From Cytophagales bacterium (GTDB lineage Bacteria > Bacteroidota > Bacteroidia > Cytophagales > Cyclobacteriaceae), in the NCBI GenBank assembly GCA_016124425.1, contig WGNT01000144.1, positions 1-34,219 of the forward strand: 34,219 nucleotides of DNA, in the 5' to 3' direction. Each line of letters starts with the position of its first letter. Position 1 is the stretch's first letter. The position numbers and the translations under genes are program-made. Shown here piece after piece: positions 8,476-17,450 of this stretch. The notes under the pieces were generated by a model. It searched no databases. It was not told where the DNA came from and saw only the letters and a program-made list of their open reading frames with translations.

Positions 8476-9585
8476 CTATCCATACTCGTTTATAACCAAA
8501 ATAATCTTTTCAATATCGCTACTGGATAATGTTGAATAGATGGGCAGGCTGATCAAGCCATGGCTTATTCTTTCAGTTTCGGGAAACGATAAATCATGAT
8601 ATTGGGGAAATGCATCCTGAAGGTAGGGAGGGGTTGGGTAGTGTATTCCCGTTTCTATGTTATGTTCAGAGAGGTATTCCTGAAAACGTGTTCTATCGCT
8701 ACAGAGTACACTAAAGATATGCCATACATGTGTGCTATTTTCGCTTGGATTCTGTATTTCGGGTAGGAAAATTGTTGGATTTGAAATTTCGCTTAGATAC
8801 CGAACCGCAATCGCTCTCCTAGCCCTAATTTCATCGGGCAGGTGTTTTAGTTTAATCGATAGAAAGGCCGCTTGAAGCTCGTCCATTCTACTGTTTACCC
8901 CTTGAAAACGATAGTAAAACTTCTCATATCCTCCATAATTGCCGAGCTCGCGAATCGTAGCTGAAAGTACGGCATCGTTAGTGACCACAGCTCCGGCATC
9001 TCCTAAGGCACCCAAAAGTTTCCCGGGATAAAAGCTAAACGCGGATACATCCCCAAGTGATCCGCTCCTCGTCCCACTCAATTCCGCACCTATGGCTTGG
9101 GCATTATCCTCTATCAGTTTGAGGCGATGTTTTTTCGCAAGGATGGAAAGGGTTTCATCCCAGCATATTCTTCCATATAGGTGTACAACTACAATCGCTT
9201 TAGTCTTTGGCGTTAGACAGGCCTCGATCTTTGGGAGCGCCATATTCCACGTATCGGGATCGGTATCCACAAAAACCGGTTTAAGACGGTTTTCTGTGAT
9301 AGCCAAAACAGTAGCGATAAACGTATGGGCTGGAACGATGATTTCATCGCCTTCTTTCATGAAGCCCATAGTAATGTAGGCCCTAAAAATAAGTGTTAAC
9401 GCATCAAGACCGTTTCCTACGCCAACCACATGATCGATCTGTTGGTAAATGGCAAGTTCTTCTTCAAACTTCTTGGTGTAAGTGCCTCTAAGATACCATC
9501 CCGAATCAATTACTTCTGCCGCTGCCGTTTTTAATGCTAACGCATATTGTCGGTTGATATTCTGCAAATCTAAAAATTTGATCAT
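8476..9585 (-). CDS. DegT/DnrJ/EryC1/StrS family sugar aminotransferase
   Basis: A 369-residue PLP-dependent enzyme that aminates a keto-deoxy nucleotide sugar. The N-terminus (IKFLDLQNINRQY, VIDSGWYLRG) and GVGNGLDALTLIFRAY are typical. EGDEIIVPAHTFIA, VHLYGR and EDNAQAIGA (about 159-167) precede the PLP lysine, Lys189 in FSFYPGKLLGALGDAG. The overall pattern is closest in my memory to dTDP-3-keto-6-deoxyhexose 3-aminotransferases (FdtB/QdtB type), but 4-aminotransferases look similar, so substrate is open. The downstream sugar transferase gene suggests the amino sugar is built into a surface glycan. No isomerase, acetyltransferase or other sugar gene is adjacent. Confidence 0.92.
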   Translation of the reverse strand: MIKFLDLQNINRQYALALKTAAAEVIDSGWYLRGTYTKKFEEELAIYQQIDHVVGVGNGLDALTLIFRAYITMGFMKEGDEIIVPAHTFIATVLAITENRLKPVFVDTDPDTWNMALPKIEACLTPKTKAIVVVHLYGRICWDETLSILAKKHRLKLIEDNAQAIGAELSGTRSGSLGDVSAFSFYPGKLLGALGDAGAVVTNDAVLSATIRELGNYGGYEKFYYRFQGVNSRMDELQAAFLSIKLKHLPDEIRARRAIAVRYLSEISNPTIFLPEIQNPSENSTHVWHIFSVLCSDRTRFQEYLSEHNIETGIHYPTPPYLQDAFPQYHDLSFPETERISHGLISLPIYSTLSSSDIEKIILVINEYG

Positions 9586-9669
9586 TTAGTGATTTCTTGT
9601 ACATTGTAAGGAGATTCCATCTCGATAAGCGATCATGATGATTTTCCTTACATCGTTAGATGCCAGTAA

Positions 9670-9699
9670 CAAAAGTAATCAGATTTTCACTTCATCAAA
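9670..9699 (-). promoter_or_regulatory. Bacteroidetes-type promoter for the DegT aminotransferase
   Basis: On the minus strand, TACTTTTG (9677-9670) is an exact TAnnTTTG -7 element, and TTTG (9699-9696) lies 18 bases upstream as a -33 element. This would give a leader of about 75 nt before the start at 9585. Confidence 0.6.
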
Positions 9700-9751
9700 A
9701 GACTTTTGTTTTATCCAATAGCCTTAAAATCAGAAAATCGGGTAATAATTT

Positions 9752-10663
9752 ATGCTTAGTTCAAAACGTTTGCGGAGGTGTTTTATTACCTCCCTGATTT
9801 ACGGTGGATTGATTTTTGTGTTTTCGTTTCATACAGCTTGTTCCTTGAATAGAGTGACCAAGTATATGGATATCGTGTATATGGAAGAGGGGCATTTTGA
9901 AGGGCTACCGGAAAAACGCCTGAACATTTTTTCGCCAAGAAATACATCCTATACCTATCCGGTAATGTTATTTATTCACGGTGGAAGTTGGCGATCGGGC
10001 AAAAAAGAGCTCTACAGCCGATTGGGAAGTCGGTTTGCCCGACGTAAAGTTGTGATGGTAATCATGGATTATCCGCTTGCTCCGGAGTATAAAGTCAATG
10101 ATATGGCCTTAGCTGCTGCCAGAGGGACACAATGGGTTTTTGAAAACATCGCAAACTATGGCGGAGATCCAGAACAAATATATGTATCAGGACATTCGGC
10201 GGGAGGGCATTTGGCCGGATTAATATCCGTCAGGGACGAATACTTTGATACCTTACGAATGTCGAATCCCATAGCCGGTGCCGCATTAATCGATCCGGCC
10301 GGCTTGGACATGTATAGCTATCTTGTTGAGGCTAATAACCCTCCTGGCACATCTCATCGCAGGGCCTTCACAGATGATCCGCAGGTATGGAAAGAAACCT
10401 CTCCAATCTATCATTTGCATGATGGCATGCCGCCGATGATGATTATGGTAGGTGGAAAAACAGAGCCAAGTATATTGGTTGGAGTAGATCGGTTTTTAGC
10501 AGCACACAAATCCTTTGGGCCTCAGCCGCTTTATTACTTTCAAAAGAACAAAAGGCACGTTCCGATGATTGTTCAGTTCATTTATACTCCATCAAGGGCT
10601 TATCGGTGGGTGCTGGATTTTCTTTTCCAACGCGAAGGTGTTCAAAAAAAGCTACCGGATTAA
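9752..10663 (+). CDS. Alpha/beta hydrolase (esterase/lipase-like), membrane-anchored
   Basis: A 303-residue protein with an N-terminal hydrophobic segment ending near Cys30 (FHTACSL), a weak lipobox, so either a lipoprotein or a single-pass anchor. The hydrolase core shows the oxyanion-hole motif FIHGGSWRSGKK (about 75-85) and the nucleophile elbow SGHSAGGH with Ser149; a C-terminal KRHVP may supply the catalytic His. This is the hormone-sensitive-lipase/BD-FAE-like branch, which acts on acyl or acetyl esters. A second hydrolase of the same fold follows 93 bases downstream. Substrate is unknown; carbohydrate or lipid deacylation is possible. Confidence 0.85.
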   Translation: MLSSKRLRRCFITSLIYGGLIFVFSFHTACSLNRVTKYMDIVYMEEGHFEGLPEKRLNIFSPRNTSYTYPVMLFIHGGSWRSGKKELYSRLGSRFARRKVVMVIMDYPLAPEYKVNDMALAAARGTQWVFENIANYGGDPEQIYVSGHSAGGHLAGLISVRDEYFDTLRMSNPIAGAALIDPAGLDMYSYLVEANNPPGTSHRRAFTDDPQVWKETSPIYHLHDGMPPMMIMVGGKTEPSILVGVDRFLAAHKSFGPQPLYYFQKNKRHVPMIVQFIYTPSRAYRWVLDFLFQREGVQKKLPD

Positions 10664-10756
10664 CACCGCTTGTAAAACGGAGCTAAATTTAAACATAGAA
10701 AGGTTTCTTTGAAATCTACTAAAGGCAGATAACTTACTGTATATCCCGAGAAATAT

Positions 10757-11734
10757 ATGAATGCATTTATAAAACGCTACGTGATTTTTTCAATTGGCTT
10801 CAGCTGCTTGTTGGCAGCCTGTGTCAGTTCAACCGCTACCGAGGGACAGCCGAAGCCACCTCGGGGATACTGGAATGAAACGATGATGAAAATTGCCTAT
10901 GGATTAGGCATGCTGCAATTGATTGACAGAGCTCCTGAAGTCCCGGAGGACATTGTTTCCATTGAGAACGTCACGTATAAGACATTAGATACCCTTTCTT
11001 TAGGACTGGATCTTTACTATTCCAATGATTCCGGTACTACGGCTAAGCCAGCAATGATATTTGTTCATGGTGGGGCGTGGAAAAGTGGGAAGCGTTCGGA
11101 TTATCTACCCTACTTGATCGATTATGCCAGAAAGGGATTTGTTGCCATCACGGTTTCCTATCGATTATCTCGGGTAGCAAAGTTTCCCGCAGCTGTGCAG
11201 GACGTAAACTGTGCCGTAAAGTGGGTCAAAGCAAATGCGGGTAGCTACGGAATAGACCCGGATCGAATCATCTTGATTGGGGGATCTGCTGGGGGGCATT
11301 TGTCCATGATGGTTGGGTATGCCGGGGATAATCCATTATTTGAGGAGGATTGTCCGTTTGGAGAGGATAGTTCGGTCAAAGCTGTTGTAAATCTTTATGG
11401 TCCAGCGGACCTGACTACAGCTGAAGCGAAAGATAGGAATGAACCACGTTCGTTTTTAGGCTACAACTATGAAGAAAATCCGGATGTGTATCGAACAGCC
11501 TCTCCCAGATTTTATATTACGCATGAAGCACCACCTACACTGATTTTTCACGGAACCATTGATTCAGTAGTTCCGGTTTCTCAGTCGGATTCACTGGCTG
11601 TTTGGTTAGGAGAATCTTCCGTACCTTACAGCTATCACAGACTGAAAGGATGGCCGCATACGATGGATTTGTCTGTTAAGGTGAATGCCTATTGCCAGTA
11701 TTATATAGATGCATTTCTGGAAAAGTACCTCTAA
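10757..11734 (+). CDS. Alpha/beta hydrolase lipoprotein (BD-FAE-like carboxylesterase)
   Basis: A 325-residue lipoprotein with a clear lipobox, LLAAC (lipidated Cys22). The core carries FVHGGAWKSGKRSDY (about 103-116), the dipeptide-rich VSYRLS strand, the nucleophile elbow GGSAGGHLS with Ser177, FHGTIDSVVPVSQS with the likely acid Asp, and GWPHTM with the likely His. This is the pattern of BD-FAE/acetyl-xylan-esterase-like proteins. It is related in fold to the upstream hydrolase but not a recent duplicate: the N-termini and the active-site surroundings differ. It converges on the minus-strand secreted-protein operon with a 23-base gap and no clear terminator. Confidence 0.88.
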   Translation: MNAFIKRYVIFSIGFSCLLAACVSSTATEGQPKPPRGYWNETMMKIAYGLGMLQLIDRAPEVPEDIVSIENVTYKTLDTLSLGLDLYYSNDSGTTAKPAMIFVHGGAWKSGKRSDYLPYLIDYARKGFVAITVSYRLSRVAKFPAAVQDVNCAVKWVKANAGSYGIDPDRIILIGGSAGGHLSMMVGYAGDNPLFEEDCPFGEDSSVKAVVNLYGPADLTTAEAKDRNEPRSFLGYNYEENPDVYRTASPRFYITHEAPPTLIFHGTIDSVVPVSQSDSLAVWLGESSVPYSYHRLKGWPHTMDLSVKVNAYCQYYIDAFLEKYL

Positions 11735-11757
11735 TAAAGGTAGTTTGACGGCTTAAG

Positions 11758-12843
11758 TCAATGTGCTATTCGAGGATCTTGAGGATCAATGCCAAAGAGG
11801 TTAATTGACTGATTGCCACTGAGCTGATAGGGAGACATTGAGATAATTAGCTCATTCCCTTTATGGTACACTCCCCCTGCAGCTTTAAAATCGGCACCTT
11901 CCCGGCAGGTAAAGACCTTAGATGACAGTTTTCGAAGTGACATATTCCTCGGGTAAAAGGAATTTATCTCCTCACCCTGATGTAGGGTTCCTATGCTAGT
12001 GGTGGCTACAGGTGAGTGAAATTTCGTACCTGAATCACCCTCAAAGCGGATTTCAAATAAGTCAGCAACTTGTTGGTCAGCTGCATCTCTCGCAAAGGCT
12101 ATCGCGTATAGTCCTGTCTGATCGGCGAGTAAGTTTATATTCTGGTAGGAATGCCACGTAGAATCGGACCAGCTGCTTTTATTGAGCGAACGAACTTCCA
12201 AACTTGCTATTTGAGCAAAGTATCCCTGTGTGTTTTGGAAATGATGCCTGGCACAGCTATATACGTCCAAATGTCGCGAATTCCAGTCTGCTACGACCAA
12301 GATGATTTCGTCTTTATACTTCGTTATTCCTACCGCACCGGCAGTAGATCTTTCGAAGGGACCCTTTCTTTCGATAATGTATAGCGGCTTTTCCCAGTCT
12401 TTGCTGGTTTCGAGTCCGTAGATGATCACCTTTGAACTGGTTCTTAGCTGATTATCTTCAATGCCTACCGCCAAGTATCCGCCAAATATTTGGAAACCAC
12501 CTGCATGTCTGTACGGAGAAAGCAGTAGGGTGTCAATTGCATTCACCTTTGCCTCTCCCATTAAGTCGACTTGGGCAACATAAGCTACATCTCGAGACGA
12601 TCCTGAAAGATAGGCTGAAAATCCACGCACTGCTGGAACCAGCTGTATGCCCTGAATATGCCCACCCTGTTCCGAGAATGGCAAGGGATTTTTCAACGGA
12701 AGAACTGTAGGATCGACGGGTAATTTATCAAACAATTCCCTGACCGTTTTTTCAGGTATCTGCGCACATACAAAGAAAGCGGGAAGGATCAGCAGACTGA
12801 CGGTATAAACTAACATGCCAAGGTGGTAATTCCGCCAAATCAT
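11758..12843 (-). CDS. Secreted protein of unknown function
   Basis: I do not recognise this 361-residue protein. It has a standard signal peptide (hydrophobic 9-26, likely cut after FFVCAQ). The mature part is rich in beta-strand-like segments separated by polar turns (GFSAYLSGSSRDVAYVAQVD, GGFQIFGGYLAVGIED, AVGITKYKDEIILVVADW, GLYAIAFARD), which would suit a beta-propeller. There are no repeated exact motifs, heme sites or catalytic signatures I can name. It begins 8 bases after the PhoPQ-related hydrolase gene stops, so it is the last gene of that transcript and probably functions with that exported enzyme. Confidence 0.7.
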   Translation of the reverse strand: MIWRNYHLGMLVYTVSLLILPAFFVCAQIPEKTVRELFDKLPVDPTVLPLKNPLPFSEQGGHIQGIQLVPAVRGFSAYLSGSSRDVAYVAQVDLMGEAKVNAIDTLLLSPYRHAGGFQIFGGYLAVGIEDNQLRTSSKVIIYGLETSKDWEKPLYIIERKGPFERSTAGAVGITKYKDEIILVVADWNSRHLDVYSCARHHFQNTQGYFAQIASLEVRSLNKSSWSDSTWHSYQNINLLADQTGLYAIAFARDAADQQVADLFEIRFEGDSGTKFHSPVATTSIGTLHQGEEINSFYPRNMSLRKLSSKVFTCREGADFKAAGGVYHKGNELIISMSPYQLSGNQSINLFGIDPQDPRIAH

Positions 12844-12851
12844 GTCTGTAC

Positions 12852-14321
12852 CTATTGTGGTTGTCCGTTCGTTGTTCCTCTCTTTACCTTGGGTACAAAG
12901 GGCTCAAAAGGATATGTTTCCGGAAGCACCTTGATGCCCGTTGTGACCTTTAGAGGAGCACTCCCCGCAAAAGTAAGTTCAACAAAATGGCCTTTCCAGC
13001 CTTTTTCAGGTGCGCTGATTGGGATGTTGTACTCACCATTTTCGGCTATGGGTATCGTGGTTGCTTTCCATCCAGGACCAAAAACGTCTATTCTGAAATC
13101 TCGCGCCTCGGGATTCGTTGCTTCCCAAAGTTTAATCTCAGCCGGGGGATTTTCGGCAGCTACTGATAATTTAATATGTGTTTCAGACACCTGCCAAGTG
13201 TACTGCGGCCGTGGCTGATTGGCCAGAATACGTTTGTAGAATCCCAGAAGGATCTGCATGGCATCCGAGTTATCCAATGAATGGCCTGCATTTGGAATGT
13301 AGGCAAGGTGCTTTTCACCGTCTAGTTTATCCCAATAAAATTTCCAACTGTCGGGTAGAAAGAACTGGTCCCCAGAAGCATTGATTAATAATTTGGGGAT
13401 GTCGGTATATGCCTCCAGAAAAGAGTAAGGGTCAGATATCTCAAGTAACCGGTCATATTCTTTGGATCCCATCCATTCCATAATCCCCTCATTCTCATAA
13501 TCTCCGACAGCAGGCGCCCAGAATCCGTAGCTCTGCCAATGATGTTGAAATGAGGGAACCACATTTAGCACATCAATAACTATGGGAGCCATCGCTACAA
13601 CCCGGTCGTCCATAGCAGCTGTCGTCCATGTTGTCCAGCCTCTTTTTGATCCACCTGCGACCACATATTTCTCCAAGTTTAAACCTAATTGGTTATTCGT
13701 GTAGTCGGTTACGGCGTCCATAGCGGTAATAACCGCTTTTGTCATCGGGAGCCTGGCGAGCCAGATTGCATCTTCATCCTTAGCTCCTCGCTCCATAAAT
13801 TCCCGCCAGCCATAGGCGATGAGTCCATCTTCTACCCGTTTTTCTACCGTATCTCCAACAAATGTCACCGGTTGAAAAGGAATGTTATGTACTTTAATAG
13901 CGGGGGAGTGAGTGCTTAGCGCAGCCTCTACAAGCATCTTGTCCGGGCTTTCAGGAAGCTTTGTGTTGGTGCTTCCCCCGGAAATCATCAAGAAGGATAC
14001 ATCGTGGTCGAGTTGGTCAGGAATTACAAAGGACACCCAATGCCACCATGTAGTTTCTGTTACCTCGTTGGATGTAAGCCAATTTTGGGAAGTTGATCGG
14101 ATTACAAAATACCGGAAGCCATCCCCCTTGGATTCGTGCACAAGCTCGTAGCTGGTCACAGGATCTATGCTTTCGATGTAGGATTTCAGCGGACTAACCG
14201 CCTCACTTACCGCTTCCGGATTGGTGGTATCTATCGCCTGTTTGCAGTGAACAAAAAAAACAACACACCACAAACCTAAAATCAGCCTGCTAATAGTGCC
14301 AAAGAAATATATGCGTAACAT
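12852..14321 (-). CDS. PhoPQ-activated pathogenicity-related (PqaA-like) alpha/beta hydrolase
   Basis: A 489-residue exported protein of the PhoPQ_related family. The N-terminal hydrophobic segment ends near Cys26 (FFVHC), so it may be lipid-anchored, although this is a weak lipobox. The family signature is strong: YVVAGGSKRGWTTW with nucleophile Ser225, LARLPMTKAVITAMD, FQHHWQSYGFWAPAVGDYENEGIM, KLLINASGDQFFLPDS with the acid Asp, and YIPNAGHSL with the likely His. A ~100-residue C-terminal beta domain follows. PqaA was named for Salmonella regulation; enzymatic activity and substrate are not defined. It sits between the cytochrome gene (70 bases upstream) and the unknown secreted protein (8 bases downstream) in the five-gene minus-strand unit. 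Confidence 0.9.
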   Translation of the reverse strand: MLRIYFFGTISRLILGLWCVVFFVHCKQAIDTTNPEAVSEAVSPLKSYIESIDPVTSYELVHESKGDGFRYFVIRSTSQNWLTSNEVTETTWWHWVSFVIPDQLDHDVSFLMISGGSTNTKLPESPDKMLVEAALSTHSPAIKVHNIPFQPVTFVGDTVEKRVEDGLIAYGWREFMERGAKDEDAIWLARLPMTKAVITAMDAVTDYTNNQLGLNLEKYVVAGGSKRGWTTWTTAAMDDRVVAMAPIVIDVLNVVPSFQHHWQSYGFWAPAVGDYENEGIMEWMGSKEYDRLLEISDPYSFLEAYTDIPKLLINASGDQFFLPDSWKFYWDKLDGEKHLAYIPNAGHSLDNSDAMQILLGFYKRILANQPRPQYTWQVSETHIKLSVAAENPPAEIKLWEATNPEARDFRIDVFGPGWKATTIPIAENGEYNIPISAPEKGWKGHFVELTFAGSAPLKVTTGIKVLPETYPFEPFVPKVKRGTTNGQPQ

Positions 14322-14391
14322 AGGAGGTTAGTAAAACAATTAAACGTCGTTTGGTTATTACTATATACTTTAAATTTGGCATATCGGGCCA

Positions 14392-15906
14392 CTAAAACAA
14401 TGGTCCTTCTTCCAAAATGATTTCCAAGTCTGGCCGGTAGGCCTGAAGTGCTTCAATCACATCTTTCTTTACTGGAGTACCAAAGAAATATATCTTTTTT
14501 AGTACTGGAAATTCCAAAAGATGAAGGGCATTGCCGGCTTCCATCGGTGTAAAAGAAATGTTAAGGGTTTCCAGCTTAGACAAAGCATGAAGGTAAGGAA
14601 GTCCGTTCCCGGTAATTCTTGTTTTCTGAATGAATAAGTGCTGTAAATTCTCCATTTTGGCAATGTGGAATAGCTCATCGTCCGAAATATCTGAAGCAGC
14701 AAGGGAAACACTAGAGAAGTATGCGAAATAAGGAGCCAACGTCAGCAGTTCTTTTGTCGAAAATGGCTTTGGAGGGAAATTCATACGCATCGCAAAGGTC
14801 AACTGATCTGAAGCTTTGTCCGGTAGGATGTCAATGCCTAGTTCTGTAGCAATGACTGATAACTCCTTATGTACTTTTTCAAACGTTTCCTTTTCGACAA
14901 TCATCCGTTGTTGGCTTTTACGTATAGCTGGCAAAAGGCCCACAATCGTGTTTCCGATCGTGGGATTGTCTAGGAGACTGTCAATTTTTTGGTCATTTAA
15001 GGCGCCATTTTCAATCCAATAGGCCAAGACGTCTATCTCATCTGTAGTCAGGCCTGGCTTTCCCTCTGGCGGCATGTGTTCATCAGCTGAAATAGGAAGG
15101 TGGACCCGCACCATAAGCTCACTTTCCAAAGGATTACCTGGCACAATAGCAGCTTTACCACTTTCTCCCGCTTTCAGGAGATTTTCCAAGCTGGTCATTA
15201 ACAGACCGCCCTTTGTTTTATTTTCGTTGTGACAATTAAGGCATTTGGCATCTAGTATGGTGTGGATAAGATCTTCATAAAGCAGCATTTCCTCTATGGG
15301 TTTCTCGATCACGTCTTCCGGTGGAAAAAGAGCCGTAAGCGGTTCAGAAAGAAATTCCTGACCGTGTGTTAAGGTTCCTCCCAAATGGCTTGTATATCCC
15401 AATATGAGGGTTGTCGCCCCGAGCGCCCCATACATCAGATATGCCTGCTTGGAATTTTGATGAGGGATCAGGTATAGATAAAGCGCGGTAGACAGACTAA
15501 TTCCCAGTCCGGTTAGTACCCCTCCCCAAAGATGGTCATTCACCAGTTCACCGCTATAATCCGCAGTGGCTACCAACAGATAGCCGGCGAAAGCGGCAAT
15601 AACGCTGCTAATACAACCTAGCATTAGCATGCTCAGGATTAGGAGAGGGTGTTTGAACAGGGCAACGGCATTACCTATAAGTAAAAAAAGCAGCGTCAGT
15701 AGAATAATAACAATCGGGAAATGCAGTACAAGTGGGTGAAGCCTTCCGACGAGCAACAGCAGATTTGGCTCATTGCCCAAGTTTTTAGGTAAATAGGGGA
15801 TAAGTAAGAAGAATCCACACAGTAAAAGACAAAAAACGGCTCCCCACCTTCTCACCATACTAGATGGAAAGGAAGCTATCGAGGTAGTAGCATACGGGTT
15901 TAACAT
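14392..15906 (-). CDS. Membrane protein with Planctomycete-type cytochrome c domain and leucine-rich C-terminus
   Basis: A 504-residue fusion. Residues about 20-175 hold several membrane segments with the His-containing GRLHPLVLHFPIVII start seen in DUF2231-like modules. Residues about 210-305 form a c-type cytochrome domain of the PSCyt1 type: CLNCH at 222-226 (heme attachment, His226 ligand) and HMPPEGKP with Met278 as likely distal ligand, then YWIENGA. Residues about 405-504 resemble leucine-rich repeats (LQHLFIQKTRITGNGLPYLHALSKLETLNISFT, given here as a run of loosely periodic Leu). The heme domain is predicted outside the cytoplasmic membrane. It lies 70 bases downstream of the DUF1552 gene and is likely co-transcribed. 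It could receive or deliver electrons for the exported DUF1592 partner; no experimental role is known to me. Confidence 0.85.
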   Translation of the reverse strand: MLNPYATTSIASFPSSMVRRWGAVFCLLLCGFFLLIPYLPKNLGNEPNLLLLVGRLHPLVLHFPIVIILLTLLFLLIGNAVALFKHPLLILSMLMLGCISSVIAAFAGYLLVATADYSGELVNDHLWGGVLTGLGISLSTALYLYLIPHQNSKQAYLMYGALGATTLILGYTSHLGGTLTHGQEFLSEPLTALFPPEDVIEKPIEEMLLYEDLIHTILDAKCLNCHNENKTKGGLLMTSLENLLKAGESGKAAIVPGNPLESELMVRVHLPISADEHMPPEGKPGLTTDEIDVLAYWIENGALNDQKIDSLLDNPTIGNTIVGLLPAIRKSQQRMIVEKETFEKVHKELSVIATELGIDILPDKASDQLTFAMRMNFPPKPFSTKELLTLAPYFAYFSSVSLAASDISDDELFHIAKMENLQHLFIQKTRITGNGLPYLHALSKLETLNISFTPMEAGNALHLLEFPVLKKIYFFGTPVKKDVIEALQAYRPDLEIILEEGPLF

Positions 15907-15976
15907 AAAGAACCAGCCCTTTAATTCGTTAAAGGTAAGAGTGAACAGCTAAAATCATTTGGGAGTATGCGGCAGC

Positions 15977-17359
15977 CTAAACCATGATTTCATGAAGCGT
16001 ACGGGTGCTGTCAGCAAACTTGTTGGTATCTATGCCTACGGTTTGAAGCCAGGTAGCATAAAGATTTGCAAGCGGCGTATTGTCTTCAAAAATTAAATTT
16101 TGCCCGGTTTTTATTTTCCCCCCACCTTTACCGGCAACAATAATCGGTAGGTCTCTTGGAGAATGCCGGTTTCCGTCTCTAAGACCCGAGGCAAACATGA
16201 TGAGAGAATTATCAAGAAGTGTGCGGTCTCCCTCCTTGATGGACTTCAATTTTTCACAAAAATAAGCATACTGCTCCAAATGCCATTTGGTAATCCTGTC
16301 ATACTGATCAAGATTGCTTTCGTTGTTCATATGGTGTGATAGCGAATGATGCGACCCACTAACGCCCTCTAGGAAGGAGAAATTCCTATTGCTTACTGAA
16401 TTGCCGTACATGAATGAAATCACCCGTGACGCATCGCTCCACAGTGCCAGCGCCATGATATCGTACATGAGGCGGGTCTTTTCGGTGATGTTTACGCCAG
16501 CGTGGGCATCGACATATTCTTCGATGCTGATGTTTACCCGATTAAGTTCTTTTCGGATATCTGGAGTGACCTTGCTTTCAAAGTCCTTTAGACTATCTTG
16601 GTTTGATATGCGTTTTTCTATGGATCGGATGGATTCAAGATACTCCTCCAATTTGTCCTGATCTGACCTTCCCAAATTGTTTTTCAGCGATTTGGCATCT
16701 TCCATGACTGCATCCAAAATGCTGCTTTTGTGGGGGTTGTCGGTTTTGGTATTCCCGGTGACAAAGGAACGGAATAGCCTGTCAAATGCCAATCGGGGAT
16801 CAATCTCTTTAGATAGCGGTGTGGTCGCATTTTTCCATGAGATACTACTGGCGTATAATCTCGTGAATCCTACGTTAATATCCACTCCCGTCGCTATTCT
16901 ATCCAGCCCATATTCCAATGATGGGAACAAGGTCTCGTTTTTATAGTAGTTGGCTATAATCTGATCAACGGAAATTCCTCCTGCATTGATATTATCCCCT
17001 GCAGTCTTAGTGATCGGCATCGAGGTGAACAAATTTGCGTCTTTTGCATAATGGCCGTCTGCTCCTTGAAAAATGGAGTTTTTATTCATCAGTTGACCAA
17101 GGACGAGGATGTCATCCTTTAGCTTTCGAAGAGGTTGAAGGGTTGGAGAAAGTTCAAAATGCGTACCTATGCTGGCCGGGGTCCAACGATCGGGGTGGAC
17201 ACCGTTAGGCATAAAAATAAATGCAGATCTCACCGGAAATTTAGGGCTGCTCTGTGCGGATAAGGTAAGGGGGCTCATTGCCTCCAAAAAAGGAAGCGCT
17301 ATCGCTGCTCCCATTCCTTTTAGCATTTTCCGCCTAGATAGTTGCCACTTTTTGGTCAT
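15977..17359 (-). CDS. DUF1552 domain protein, Tat-exported
   Basis: A 460-residue protein with a twin-arginine leader (SRRKMLKG, residues 8-15, followed by AAIALPFLEA) typical of DUF1552 proteins. The remainder matches the family style: FPVRSAFIFMPNGVHPDRWTP, HSSKSSILD-like spacing, DQDKLEEYLESIRSIEKRI, LMYDIMALALWSDASRVISFMYG, HHSLSHH and FASGLRDGNRHSPRDLPI. The C-terminal half resembles alkaline-phosphatase-fold DUF1501 proteins, but I cannot assign metal ligands or activity. In Planctomycetes and Bacteroidetes it is almost always beside a DUF1592 protein, as here (91 bases upstream), so the two probably act together outside the cytoplasm. Confidence 0.88.
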   Translation of the reverse strand: MTKKWQLSRRKMLKGMGAAIALPFLEAMSPLTLSAQSSPKFPVRSAFIFMPNGVHPDRWTPASIGTHFELSPTLQPLRKLKDDILVLGQLMNKNSIFQGADGHYAKDANLFTSMPITKTAGDNINAGGISVDQIIANYYKNETLFPSLEYGLDRIATGVDINVGFTRLYASSISWKNATTPLSKEIDPRLAFDRLFRSFVTGNTKTDNPHKSSILDAVMEDAKSLKNNLGRSDQDKLEEYLESIRSIEKRISNQDSLKDFESKVTPDIRKELNRVNISIEEYVDAHAGVNITEKTRLMYDIMALALWSDASRVISFMYGNSVSNRNFSFLEGVSGSHHSLSHHMNNESNLDQYDRITKWHLEQYAYFCEKLKSIKEGDRTLLDNSLIMFASGLRDGNRHSPRDLPIIVAGKGGGKIKTGQNLIFEDNTPLANLYATWLQTVGIDTNKFADSTRTLHEIMV

Positions 17360-17450
17360 TTGAGGTACAGGTTAAGTCTTAACTGATGAACACTAGCAAG
17401 TTAAGTAAGATTTTTGTCTAAGCAAACAGATTTCTTACAGGAGGTAATAA

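Noticed and set aside
9752..11734. Recent tandem duplication of the two alpha/beta hydrolases
   Set aside because: They share the fold and the HGG and GxSAGGH motifs, but differ in anchors, flanking residues and C-termini, so they look like distant paralogues rather than a recent duplication.
12823..13218. 131-residue plus-strand frame opposite the PhoPQ-related hydrolase
   Set aside because: It is antisense to the family-supported hydrolase, has no signal peptide or family features, and is best explained as a shadow frame.
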